A DNA stretch of 64,000 bases from Gemmatimonadaceae bacterium (GTDB taxonomy: Bacteria; Gemmatimonadota; Gemmatimonadetes; Gemmatimonadales; Gemmatimonadaceae). Location of the stretch: NCBI GenBank assembly GCA_016720905.1, contig JADKJT010000007.1, forward strand, positions 1-64,000. The letters run 5' to 3'. A program made the position numbers and the translations under genes. Shown piece by piece: positions 53,064-61,082 of the stretch. The number at the start of each line of letters is the position of its first letter. Position 1 is the first letter of the stretch. The notes under the pieces are model-generated. The model made no database searches. It saw only the letters and a program-made list of their open reading frames with translations, and was not told where the DNA came from.

Positions 53064-54167
53064 ATGTTCCGAAGTTTCCGTGTGCCGGAGCGACTGTTTG
53101 CCTTTGCGATGTGGGCCATTTCGCTCGTGTTCGCCGGATTCCTCATCGGGTTGGGCGGCAAGCTGGTAGGTGATCTTCCCGGCGTCGATCAACAGGTGTC
53201 GATCGAGGAGTTCGTGGATCCGGCGCAACGCGCCGTGCTGCGCACGACTGCGGATTCGCTGACCAGGGCGCAACGGGTGTCGCAGGATGCGAAGGAGCGC
53301 GCCGATCAGCAGCTGACCATGGCGCGCAACGCCTACACATCGCAGCGCGAGGCGTTCGACAACTGGATCGCCACGCGCAAGGCCACCACCGATCCGGCGC
53401 AGGATCCCGAGGTGCTGGCACGCACGCGTGCCCTCGACGGACTCAAGTCCAGTGAACGACGTGCCGAGGAGCAGGTGGAGCAGCTCGACGCCACGTTGCT
53501 GGCGGTCTCTCAGGCCGGCGAAGTGAATCGCGAGGCCATCAGCGCGCTGTCGGTCGCGGCCGACGACCGATATCAGCGCGCCCGATTCGTGCAGGAGTTG
53601 CGGGTCTTCGGCATACGCCTGGCGCTCACCTTGCCACTGCTGATCGTCGCCGGCTGGCTTGTCGCCCGCAAACGCAAGAGCGAGTACTGGCCGTTGGCAC
53701 GGGGATTCGTGCTCTTCGCCGTGTTCGCGTTCTTTGTCGAACTCGTGCCCTACCTGCCCAGTTATGGCGGGTACGTGCGATACGGCGTCGGCATCATCGC
53801 CAGCGCCATCGCCGGCATCTACGTGATTCGCGCCATGCGTCGCTATCTCGCCCAGCGACAGCAGGTCGAACAGCAGAGTGAGACCGAGCGTCGTCAATCA
53901 CTGGCCTACGAGGATGCCGTCAAGCGCATTGGAGGTGGCGTGTGTCCGGGTTGTGAACGGGCGATCGTAGGCGGCATGCAGAACCCTTCCAACTTCTGCG
54001 TGCATTGCGGTCTGCGCTTGTTCGATGAGTGCGGACGCTGTGCGACACGGAAGAATGCGTTCTTTCCGTACTGCCCAACGTGCGGGGCTGCGGCGACTGG
54101 GCTGGACGGGAGACGGGGGACGGGAGACGGGAAACCGGCACCAACGACGGCGGGCACCGATCCGTAG
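53064..54167 (+). CDS. Membrane protein with coiled coil and two zinc ribbons, function unknown
   Basis: A 367-residue protein. One membrane helix (11-33), a ~120-residue heptad-rich periplasmic or cytoplasmic segment (50-165), then three helices (183-201, 214-231, 238-256). The C-terminal domain has two four-Cys zinc ribbons: C294/C297/C312/C315 and C323/C326/C337/C340. The tail (348 onward) is encoded by a heptanucleotide array. No enzyme motif. The layout suggests a membrane-tethered scaffold or quality-control factor, but that is speculative. Starts two bases after the hydratase stop, hence co-transcribed. Confidence 0.8.
   Translation: MFRSFRVPERLFAFAMWAISLVFAGFLIGLGGKLVGDLPGVDQQVSIEEFVDPAQRAVLRTTADSLTRAQRVSQDAKERADQQLTMARNAYTSQREAFDNWIATRKATTDPAQDPEVLARTRALDGLKSSERRAEEQVEQLDATLLAVSQAGEVNREAISALSVAADDRYQRARFVQELRVFGIRLALTLPLLIVAGWLVARKRKSEYWPLARGFVLFAVFAFFVELVPYLPSYGGYVRYGVGIIASAIAGIYVIRAMRRYLAQRQQVEQQSETERRQSLAYEDAVKRIGGGVCPGCERAIVGGMQNPSNFCVHCGLRLFDECGRCATRKNAFFPYCPTCGAAATGLDGRRGTGDGKPAPTTAGTDP
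54105..54132. repeat. Heptanucleotide tandem array (GACGGGA, 4 copies) in the zinc-ribbon gene 3' end
   Basis: Units GACGGGA, GACGGGG, GACGGGA, GACGGGA in register, encoding the Gly/Arg-rich C-terminal tail (GLDGRRGTGDGKP). Same sequence class, in opposite orientation, as the arrays at 34063 and 37303. Confidence 0.83.
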
Positions 54168-54262
54168 ATTCGTAGGTCTCTCGACAGCACCCCTGTCAGA
54201 CGCGATACTGGTCGGGTGTTGGCTCGGCCCTGCCTGATCTCCCCCCCCATTCCCCTACCTCC

Positions 54263-54715
54263 ATGCACACTCCGCTTCGCCTCTCCCTCGCGCTCTGCTC
54301 CGCCGCAGTCATGCTCGCTGCATGCGGCGGCTCATCCGCCAAGTCAGGCTCACAATCCCCGTCGCCAGCCGGCGGCGGTGCGGCCAACAAGGTCCCGGCC
54401 AAGCCGGCCGCTGTGACGCCCGCCAACATCGCCATGGGTGATTCGATCTTCAACAACGGCAGTTGCCAGCGTTGCCACGGCAAGGGCGGAATCGGCGCCC
54501 CCAACGGACCGACGCTCGACGGCAAGAAGTGGCTGCAACTCACCACCGGCAGCTTCGACGAGATCGTCGGCATCATCACCACCGGCGTCCCGGCGGAGAA
54601 GATCAAGGACCCCACGCACAAGAACCCGATGCGCGCACGTGGCGGCCCGATGAACCTGACCGATCCGCAGGTCCAGGCACTGGCGGCGTATGTGTATACG
54701 TTGACGCATAAGTGA
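54263..54715 (+). CDS. c-type cytochrome lipoprotein
   Basis: A 150-residue protein. Lipobox LAAC (Cys21), a Ser/Pro/Ala-rich tether (24-50), then a single-haem cytochrome fold with SCQRCHG (Cys68, Cys71, His72), GAPNGPTLDG and an axial-Met candidate in NPMRARGGPMNLTD. It is a membrane-tethered periplasmic electron carrier. No oxidase gene is adjacent, so its partner is unknown. A heptamer array follows the stop. Confidence 0.9.
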   Translation: MHTPLRLSLALCSAAVMLAACGGSSAKSGSQSPSPAGGGAANKVPAKPAAVTPANIAMGDSIFNNGSCQRCHGKGGIGAPNGPTLDGKKWLQLTTGSFDEIVGIITTGVPAEKIKDPTHKNPMRARGGPMNLTDPQVQALAAYVYTLTHK

Positions 54716-54721
54716 ACGCTT

Positions 54722-54756
54722 AGTACCGAGTACCGAGTACCAAGTACCAAGTACCA
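54722..54756. repeat. Heptanucleotide tandem array (AGTACCR, 5 copies), intergenic
   Basis: Units AGTACCG, AGTACCG, AGTACCA, AGTACCA, AGTACCA in perfect register between the cytochrome stop (54715) and the ATG at 54765. The last unit is followed by AAGGA, so the array lies directly beside the ribosome-binding site of the hydrolase gene. Confidence 0.9.
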
Positions 54757-54764
54757 AGGACTCA

Positions 54765-55478
54765 ATGCCCACCGTTCTCGTCGCGCATGGCGCCCTTGGC
54801 AGCGCCGCTCAGATGCAGCCCGTCGTCGATGCGTTGCGCGCATTCGGCGGCGGGCGCATTCGTGTGGAGGCGTTCGAGTTCCCTGGCCATGGCGTCACGC
54901 CGCTTGGTGATGTCGACCTGTTTCAACTGACGCACTTTGTTGACGCCATGGCGCACGCGGTCAGCGCGCTGGGCACACCGAAGCCCCTGCTCTTCGGCTA
55001 CTCGATGGGCGGCTACGCTGGACTGGCGCTGGAGGCACGTGCGCCAGGCACATTTAGCGGGATCGTCACGCTTGGCACGAAGTTCGAGTGGACACCGGAG
55101 AGCGCCGAGCGGGAGGCGCTGCGCCTGGATCCGGTGATGATCTCCACGAAGGTGCCGAAGTTCGCCGCCCTATTGAACGAACGCCACGCGCTCGTGGGCG
55201 GATGGGAGTCGGTGGTATGTCGCACGGCGGCCCTGCTGCGCGTCAATGGCGGTTCCCCGTTGCTGACCGTTGAGGTAATGGAACGTATCGCCGTTCCGGT
55301 GTGCGTTGCCGTCGGCACCAAGGACGACACCGTGAGTGTGGCGGAGTCGCGGGCTGCCGCCGACGTCATGTTGAATGGGCGATGGTTCACACTGGACGAC
55401 GTGCCGCACCCTATTGAGCGCGTGCCCGTGTCGCACATCATCGAACTCGTCTGGACGCTGCTCGACACCGAGGCATAG
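54765..55478 (+). CDS. Alpha/beta hydrolase
   Basis: A 237-residue cytoplasmic hydrolase. HGALGSAAQM gives the oxyanion loop, the nucleophile elbow is GYSMGG (Ser80), acid in VGTKDDTVS and His in DVPHPIERVPVSH. It resembles short-chain esterase or menH-type lyase-hydrolases; specificity cannot be read. AAGGA lies just upstream of ATG, adjoining the heptamer array, so array length could affect translation. Confidence 0.85.
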   Translation: MPTVLVAHGALGSAAQMQPVVDALRAFGGGRIRVEAFEFPGHGVTPLGDVDLFQLTHFVDAMAHAVSALGTPKPLLFGYSMGGYAGLALEARAPGTFSGIVTLGTKFEWTPESAEREALRLDPVMISTKVPKFAALLNERHALVGGWESVVCRTAALLRVNGGSPLLTVEVMERIAVPVCVAVGTKDDTVSVAESRAAADVMLNGRWFTLDDVPHPIERVPVSHIIELVWTLLDTEA

Positions 55479-55538
55479 GGATGTCGCGACACACTCCACT
55501 GCAATGCATTCAAGACATTCAGCCGCTTCCCGGCCGGA

Positions 55539-56675
55539 CTATCGCCGGGTGAGTCGGTACAGCCGAACCTCGGGGACGGCCTCGTTGGGATCGACATAGC
55601 GTCCAAGCACGTAGTCGCGACCGGCTTCGTAGAGCTCGAACGCCGTCGGCAACGCAATCGTCGCCAGCATTGTTCCGGTGGGCGCGAACACGGTCCATCG
55701 CACGGTGGCTGACGACGCGCGCGGATAGTCCTGCACCCAGAGGTTGTCGTCGGCATCGACAATCAACTCGCGCGTCGCTGGGAGATTCTTCGGCAACGGC
55801 ATCGACGCGTAGTCACTCTCGACGCGACTCCGTGCGCGTTCCCCAAGCGCGGCAATCTCCGCCTCGCGCGCGGCGACAAGGTCGGCGGCGGTCGCTGCAA
55901 TGCGGGGACGCCGAACCGCCAGCGAACGCAGCGCCTTCCCCTGGAGATCGAAGACCAGAACCTCGAAGCTGTCGGCCAGAGCCACATAGGCCCTGGCAGA
56001 GCCAATCGCCACGCGTGGTTCGCGCCCCAACGGGTAGGGTCGAGGGCCAAAGCGCTCCGATCCGGGAAACTCGCCCAAGAGTATGGGTGGCGTGGTATCT
56101 GCGCTCGCGATCAAATATGGATACAGTGGACGGTGGAGTCCCCCGTGCATCGTCGGCTTGGTCTCCCATCCCATGACCACCAACTGCAGTCGCGCATTGC
56201 AGCCCACCCGATAGATGGGAGCCTTGATGCGAAACGCCCGCACGAACTGGCCACCCGTGCTGAAGACAGAGAGCTGCGAGCCGACAATGTCGTTCGCCAC
56301 CAACGAGTCCCCGCAACGAAGCAGCGGCGCGAGGTACGAGACCTCACCCGGGCCTTTCCCTTTGCGCCCGAACTGCTTCACTGGCAGTCCACTCGGCGAA
56401 TACTCGCGAAGCGCCCAGTCGCCAAGGTCGCCAACCACTACATGGCCATTGGGCAATCGAGTGGCACCAGCCGGAGCCGTGAAGATGTCCGCGTCGGAGT
56501 TGCCAACGCCAAGCCGCAACATTGGTGATGGCTGAATTCGCCAGGTCGCACCCTGTGCAGTTGCCACGGCTGGCGACAACTGCAGTGCGGTGACGACGAT
56601 CAGAGCCGCGCCGACCGTACCCCGCGCCAGCAACGAACCGTGGGATCGTGACCCGCGTGCATGAGCCACTCGCAT
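55539..56675 (-). CDS. Secreted six-bladed propeller protein, unknown function
   Basis: A 378-residue protein with a signal peptide (LIVVTALQLSPAVATA-Q) and a propeller of NHL/6-bladed type, seen in VVVGDLGDWALREYSPSGLP, VFSTGGQFVRAFRIKAPIYR, VDADDNLWVQDYPRASS and a closing blade VFAPTGTMLATIALP. Pattern and length match the 6-bladed beta-propeller family of Gemmatimonadota and Bacteroidota. Monocistronic; convergent with the hydrolase and divergent from DinB. Confidence 0.8.
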   Translation of the reverse strand: MRVAHARGSRSHGSLLARGTVGAALIVVTALQLSPAVATAQGATWRIQPSPMLRLGVGNSDADIFTAPAGATRLPNGHVVVGDLGDWALREYSPSGLPVKQFGRKGKGPGEVSYLAPLLRCGDSLVANDIVGSQLSVFSTGGQFVRAFRIKAPIYRVGCNARLQLVVMGWETKPTMHGGLHRPLYPYLIASADTTPPILLGEFPGSERFGPRPYPLGREPRVAIGSARAYVALADSFEVLVFDLQGKALRSLAVRRPRIAATAADLVAAREAEIAALGERARSRVESDYASMPLPKNLPATRELIVDADDNLWVQDYPRASSATVRWTVFAPTGTMLATIALPTAFELYEAGRDYVLGRYVDPNEAVPEVRLYRLTRR

Positions 56676-56843
56676 CTCCGTCGTAAGACATGATCACGCT
56701 GCATGCTTCTTCCGCCCTGACGGTGCGTCTCCTGCCCCTCTGCGCGCCATCACCATCACATGAATTCCGCATTAGAATTCCATGACGAGGCGCGAGCCCC
56801 CTGAAGCGTGCGCCACCGCGATTCACCTCTCACCGACGGCCTC

Positions 56844-57347
56844 ATGTATTCCAGTCCCAGTGAATTCGCCCGCGATTGGCATTTCGAGTCTCAGGGCACG
56901 CAGAAGGTGCTCGACCGCCTCACCGATGCGTCACTCGCGCAGGAAGTGTATCCGGGTGGACGCTCCATCGGTCGACTGGCCTGGCACATCGCGCAAACCA
57001 TTCCCGAAATGATGTCGCGGACCGGATTGCGCATCAGCGGCGTGGGCGAACATGAGCCGGTGCCGTCCAGCGCCGCCGCCATTGCGAAGGGATATCACGC
57101 GGCGTCCGCGTCATTGCTGGAACAGATCGCCGCGCATTGGACCAACGCGACGTTGACCGAATCCGACGACATGTACGGCGAGCAATGGACTCGCGCCGAG
57201 ACGCTGTCCGCGTTGTTGCGCCATCAGACGCATCATCGCGGGCAGTTGACGGTACTCATGCGGCAGGCCGGTCTCACCGTGCCCGGCATCTATGGTCCCA
57301 CCAAGGAAGACTGGGCACAGATGGGCATGGAGCCACCACCCGTGTGA
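56844..57347 (+). CDS. DinB-family metal-binding protein
   Basis: A 167-residue four-helix bundle. Candidate metal ligands are H48 in GRLAWHIAQ and H127/H131 in LRHQTHHRGQL, the DinB/YfiT triad; the C-terminal IYGPTKEDWAQMG is also typical. These act as thiol-dependent or small-molecule-modifying metalloenzymes and are often stress-related. ATG at 56844 preferred to a GTG 36 bases upstream. The end lies three bases from the convergent lipoprotein stop. Confidence 0.85.
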   Translation: MYSSPSEFARDWHFESQGTQKVLDRLTDASLAQEVYPGGRSIGRLAWHIAQTIPEMMSRTGLRISGVGEHEPVPSSAAAIAKGYHAASASLLEQIAAHWTNATLTESDDMYGEQWTRAETLSALLRHQTHHRGQLTVLMRQAGLTVPGIYGPTKEDWAQMGMEPPPV

Positions 57348-57350
57348 CGC

Positions 57351-58259
57351 CTATGGCAGTCCCTTCTCAAACGAGCCGCTGATGGTGATTGGCGGCTCAT
57401 TGGGATTGATCACCGACGGCTGCAAGGTGGCCGTGAAGGTGCCCTTGATGCGTGTGCTGGTGACACTCGTGATCACCACCGTGCCCGCACTGGTGGCATT
57501 GGTGCCGCCCCACACCTTTGACGGCGCGCTGCTGGTCACCTGAATGGTTCGCGACGCGCCGGTGCCTAACGCATAGGTCGCCGTCCCGGTGTATCCCGAG
57601 ATGATGAAGTTGACTGTATACGCCGTGTTGCTCCCGGCGATGGTCAGCGTGCCTGACGACGGCGCGGTCACCGAGACGACGGTGGCCGCGTTGAACGGGT
57701 TGCCGGCAATCGTTCCGGTCACCTTGTTCGACGCGCCATCGGGCACCACCAACGTCGCGGCGCCATTCACTGGCACGTCGAATTCACCATTGGTCACCAC
57801 GCGCGTCGTGGTGACGGCCTGTCCCAACTGCGGCGTGGCACTGTAGCTGAACGTCCCCGCAATGCGCGTCGCCGATACCGCGCTGATAGTGACCGTGCCA
57901 GCCGCGCCGGTCAGCGGCGTCGACCACGTGGACGGACTCGCCGTGATGGTGGCGATGCCACCAGCCACCGTCCCGGTGACGCCAAGCGGATATGTGCCGG
58001 GGACACCGATGGAGTAAAACGTCAGCGACATGCTGGTCACGCTTGCGCCAACCTGCGAGCCCACAATCGTGAAGATGCCGCCCGCCGCCGACACCGCTGA
58101 CGACGTGGTGCTGGCCCAATTGACACCGTCGATGCTGGCCTTGAATGCACTGCCCACGGTGCCGGGACCGGTGGATCCCCCGCCACCGCAACCGCTGAGG
58201 AGCACGACAACGAACGCAGATGGCGCGCAAACTGTGGAGAGACGACGACGCATTGGCAT
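57351..58259 (-). CDS. Lipoprotein with two beta-sandwich repeats (DUF6252-like)
   Basis: A 302-residue protein with lipobox LSGC at the N-terminus followed by a Gly-rich linker. Two related halves are seen: FKASIDGVNWASTTSSAVSA ... RIAGTFSYSA and FNAATVVSVTAPSSGTLTIA ... RIKGTFTATL, each ending in a TRI-x-GTF strand. This is the pattern of DUF6252-type surface lipoproteins. Probably last gene of the Ig-repeat operon, 32 bp after the TPR protein. Confidence 0.75.
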   Translation of the reverse strand: MPMRRRLSTVCAPSAFVVVLLSGCGGGGSTGPGTVGSAFKASIDGVNWASTTSSAVSAAGGIFTIVGSQVGASVTSMSLTFYSIGVPGTYPLGVTGTVAGGIATITASPSTWSTPLTGAAGTVTISAVSATRIAGTFSYSATPQLGQAVTTTRVVTNGEFDVPVNGAATLVVPDGASNKVTGTIAGNPFNAATVVSVTAPSSGTLTIAGSNTAYTVNFIISGYTGTATYALGTGASRTIQVTSSAPSKVWGGTNATSAGTVVITSVTSTRIKGTFTATLQPSVINPNEPPITISGSFEKGLP

Positions 58260-58291
58260 CAGAAGGCTCGCGAAGGGTGATTCGGGAACAG

Positions 58292-59413
58292 TCAGAAGTG
58301 ACCACGGATTTGCACGCCCGTCCGCCCATTCCCGTCAATGAGCGGCGCAATGGAAAAGTCTGCACCGCTCTTCGCTGGCGCGCCACTTCCCCCGCGCCGC
58401 GTTACAATCGACGCCCCTTTCTGCGAACGACTGGCGAACAGGGCCGCTTCGATTGCCCCGGCCAGCGTCAAACCAACGGCCGCCGCGATCGCCGGCGCGA
58501 AGTAGGGACGATCGGTGGTCGACTGCGTGTACGGCGCAGGGGCGCCGTTCGGGTCCACATAGGGGATTTGCTTCACCGTCGTGGTTTGCGCGAGGGCAAA
58601 CCCCGCTGAACTGGCGACCGCCACCAACAACACCACGCCGCGCACGGGGCGGCCAGTATAGAACTGCCCAAATCCCGGCACGATGCCGCGGGTGAACGCC
58701 ATGGCGGGACCAAAGACCGGTCGGCGCAAGGTCTCGATCGCGCGACCCACCTCGACGCGATCGTCGACCGTGGGCGCTGCGGCGCGATACTGCTCAAGGT
58801 CCTTCAAGGCCTCGAGTCGCTTGCCAGTGGCGGCCACAGCAAGTCCGCGATTGAAGTACCCCTCGGCGGCGGTCGGCGCGTTGCGCACGACATCGTCAAA
58901 CGCGCGCACGGATGCATCGTATCGTCCGTCATCGAACAGGGCGAGTCCAAGTCGGAACGCCACCTGCACGTCCTGCGCCCGCTGCTGGGCGGGACGCGGA
59001 ACCAGTTGGGTCAAACGCGAGCGCACATCGGCCGCCTCTCGGCCACCCGGCGACAACGTCAGATAGCGGCAATACTCGGCCACTGCCTTGACCGTGTCCG
59101 TGAGCTCTTCGTGCGCGCGCGCCAGATCGTACGCCACGCGCTCGTCACCTGGGTTCAGCACGGCAGCACGGGCAAACGCATCACGCGCCGCCGTCTGGTC
59201 GCCGATCAGTGCCGCTTCTTGTCCCGCCGCCGCCAATCGGCGCGCCTCCGCGTTGTCGCGGCGAGCCACCGCGACTTGCCCGGGCGGGACGATGTCACAC
59301 CCCGGGGCCGCGCCAGTGGTGAGTGTCCGTTTTGGCGTGAGTGCCTGTGCCGACAAGGACGACGACGCGCCCCCGAGGAGCACGATCCACCCAATGAGCA
59401 TCGCACACGACAT
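58292..59413 (-). CDS. TPR protein with C-terminal DUF5683-like membrane domain
   Basis: A 373-residue protein from ATG 59413. The signal or membrane segment (SCAMLIGWIVLLGGASSSLS) is followed by TPR repeats (ARDAFARAAVLNPGDERVAY; SVRAFDDVVRNAPTAAEGYF) and then a DUF5683-like pair of helices with PGFGQFYTGRPVRGVVLL and YFAPAIAAAVGLTLAGAIEA. Likely an envelope scaffold. Starts 44 bp after the BIG2 lipoprotein stop; the upstream in-frame extension would overlap that gene and lacks a signal peptide. Confidence 0.8.
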   Translation of the reverse strand: MSCAMLIGWIVLLGGASSSLSAQALTPKRTLTTGAAPGCDIVPPGQVAVARRDNAEARRLAAAGQEAALIGDQTAARDAFARAAVLNPGDERVAYDLARAHEELTDTVKAVAEYCRYLTLSPGGREAADVRSRLTQLVPRPAQQRAQDVQVAFRLGLALFDDGRYDASVRAFDDVVRNAPTAAEGYFNRGLAVAATGKRLEALKDLEQYRAAAPTVDDRVEVGRAIETLRRPVFGPAMAFTRGIVPGFGQFYTGRPVRGVVLLVAVASSAGFALAQTTTVKQIPYVDPNGAPAPYTQSTTDRPYFAPAIAAAVGLTLAGAIEAALFASRSQKGASIVTRRGGSGAPAKSGADFSIAPLIDGNGRTGVQIRGHF

Positions 59414-59456
59414 GTGGCGCGCGGCGTGCCAACAAGCGCGCCGGATGGTGAGCGGC

Positions 59457-61082
59457 TTAGCGAACGGTGATGAGCGTAGACGCACTGACTCCCTCCGATG
59501 TGGCGGTAATGCGAACCGTACCAACCTTGAATCCGACCACGAGTCCCGTGCTCGACACAAATGCGATACTCTCATCGGCTGAAGTCCAGATGATCAGTCG
59601 ACCGGTCAACGCCGTGGCGCTGCCGTCGCGTGGCGTGGCGGTGAGTTGCACCGAGCCAAGCACCGCAATCGACGGATCCAACGGCGACAGCGATATCGAC
59701 ACGATGGCGGGCAGACTCACCGTGACCGTAGACGTGGACGTCACGCCGTCAATAATGGCGACCACGATGGCGGTCCCCGGAGCGAGCGCTGTCACCAGTC
59801 CGTTCGCACTGACACTGGCGATGTTCGGCGCGCCACTCGTCCAGGTGACGGAGCGGCCAGAGAGCACCGAACCGCCCGCCGAACGGGCGACCGCCGTCAA
59901 CTGTTGTGTCGCACCGATCAACAGTGCGGCCGACGCCGGCGTGATCTGTACCGATGCGACCGGTACGGGAATCACCACGATCGTCGCCGATCCCGTCTTG
60001 CCTTCACTGGTTGCCGTGATGCGTGCCGTTCCAGGAGCGAGTGCCGACACCACTCCCGACGCATTCACGCTGGCCACGGCGGGAGCATCGCTCACAAAGG
60101 CCACCGGGCGTCCGGTCAGCAGGTTGCCTTGCGCGTCGGTGATTTGCGTGGCCAACAGCTGTGTACTGCCCACGATGATCGTGCTGGAACTGGGCGTGAG
60201 AATGACGGTACTGGCCAGACGCGCCAACACAACGACCGTGGCCGTTCCCACGCGTCCTTCACTCGACGCGGAGATCGTGGTCGTTCCCGGCGACAAACCG
60301 GTGACGACACCGATCGACGAGACGGACGCGACATTGACGTTGCTCGAACTCCAGACCAGCGCGCGCCCGGTCAACACCACATTGGCCGCATCGCGCAACA
60401 CGGCCGTGTGCGCCGCCTCCGTACCGATACCTAGTGTATCCACCGATGGAGACACCGTCACGGTCTGCACGGGAGCCACGGTGACCGTGACCGCCGCCTG
60501 CCCGGTGCGACCTTCACTGGTAGCCGAAATGGTTGCAGCGCCGGGCGAGACCCCGGTGACGCTGCCCTGCGCGTTGACGATAGCCACCGCGAGATTGCTG
60601 CTGGCCCATACAATGGCCCTGCCGGTCAGTGTCGCACCCTCGGCGTCGAGTGTCTGCGCCACCAGTGGCGTGGACACGCCGACCCGCATGGAAACCGTTC
60701 CCGGCGTGACTACCACGGACGCGACCACGCGCGCGGTAACGGTGATTCGAGCGATCGCGCTTTTGCCAAGCACACTCGCGGCGATCACACTCTCCCCGGG
60801 AGCGAGTGCCGTGACGACACCCGTCGTGGACACTGTGGCAATGCTCTTGTTGCTGCTCGACCAGGCTATCGTGCGCGCGTCGACGGTGCCACCCGCCGCA
60901 TTCAGCGGTCGCGCGACCAGCGTAACCGTGGAGCCGGCCCGGACACTCGCCGTGGGTGGCGTGAGTTCAACGGAGGCGACCGGATTCACTTCGACCGTCG
61001 CCTGCGTGCACGAGGTTATGAGCACGGCACTCAGGATCGCAGACAGGACTGTTCGCGCGCGGGTGACCAGACCGTTCATCAT
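59457..61082 (-). CDS. Lipoprotein made of six BIG2-type Ig-like domains
   Basis: A 541-residue protein with lipobox ITSC and six consecutive BIG2 domains of ~85 residues. Each begins with V-x-S-V-x-(L/I/V)-(T/S)-P (VASVELTPP, VASVVVTPG, VQTVTVSPS, ASTVILTPS, VASVQITPA, IVSISLSPL) and ends with an A-T-I-S/T-A-T-S-E-G strand. BIG2 domains occur in adhesins and surface proteins. The ATG overlaps the stop of the giant Ig-repeat protein (ATGATGA at 61077-61082), so the two are coupled. Confidence 0.9.
   Translation of the reverse strand: MMNGLVTRARTVLSAILSAVLITSCTQATVEVNPVASVELTPPTASVRAGSTVTLVARPLNAAGGTVDARTIAWSSSNKSIATVSTTGVVTALAPGESVIAASVLGKSAIARITVTARVVASVVVTPGTVSMRVGVSTPLVAQTLDAEGATLTGRAIVWASSNLAVAIVNAQGSVTGVSPGAATISATSEGRTGQAAVTVTVAPVQTVTVSPSVDTLGIGTEAAHTAVLRDAANVVLTGRALVWSSSNVNVASVSSIGVVTGLSPGTTTISASSEGRVGTATVVVLARLASTVILTPSSSTIIVGSTQLLATQITDAQGNLLTGRPVAFVSDAPAVASVNASGVVSALAPGTARITATSEGKTGSATIVVIPVPVASVQITPASAALLIGATQQLTAVARSAGGSVLSGRSVTWTSGAPNIASVSANGLVTALAPGTAIVVAIIDGVTSTSTVTVSLPAIVSISLSPLDPSIAVLGSVQLTATPRDGSATALTGRLIIWTSADESIAFVSSTGLVVGFKVGTVRITATSEGVSASTLITVR

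Noticed and set aside
13373..54756. Heptamer arrays considered as CRISPR or VNTR-associated direct repeats
   Set aside because: Units are contiguous without spacers and no cas gene is nearby; they are simple tandem repeats.
56760..56785. Two GAATTC sites in the region between divergent genes, considered as an operator
   Set aside because: Two copies of a six-base palindrome are weak evidence, and there is no adjacent regulator gene.
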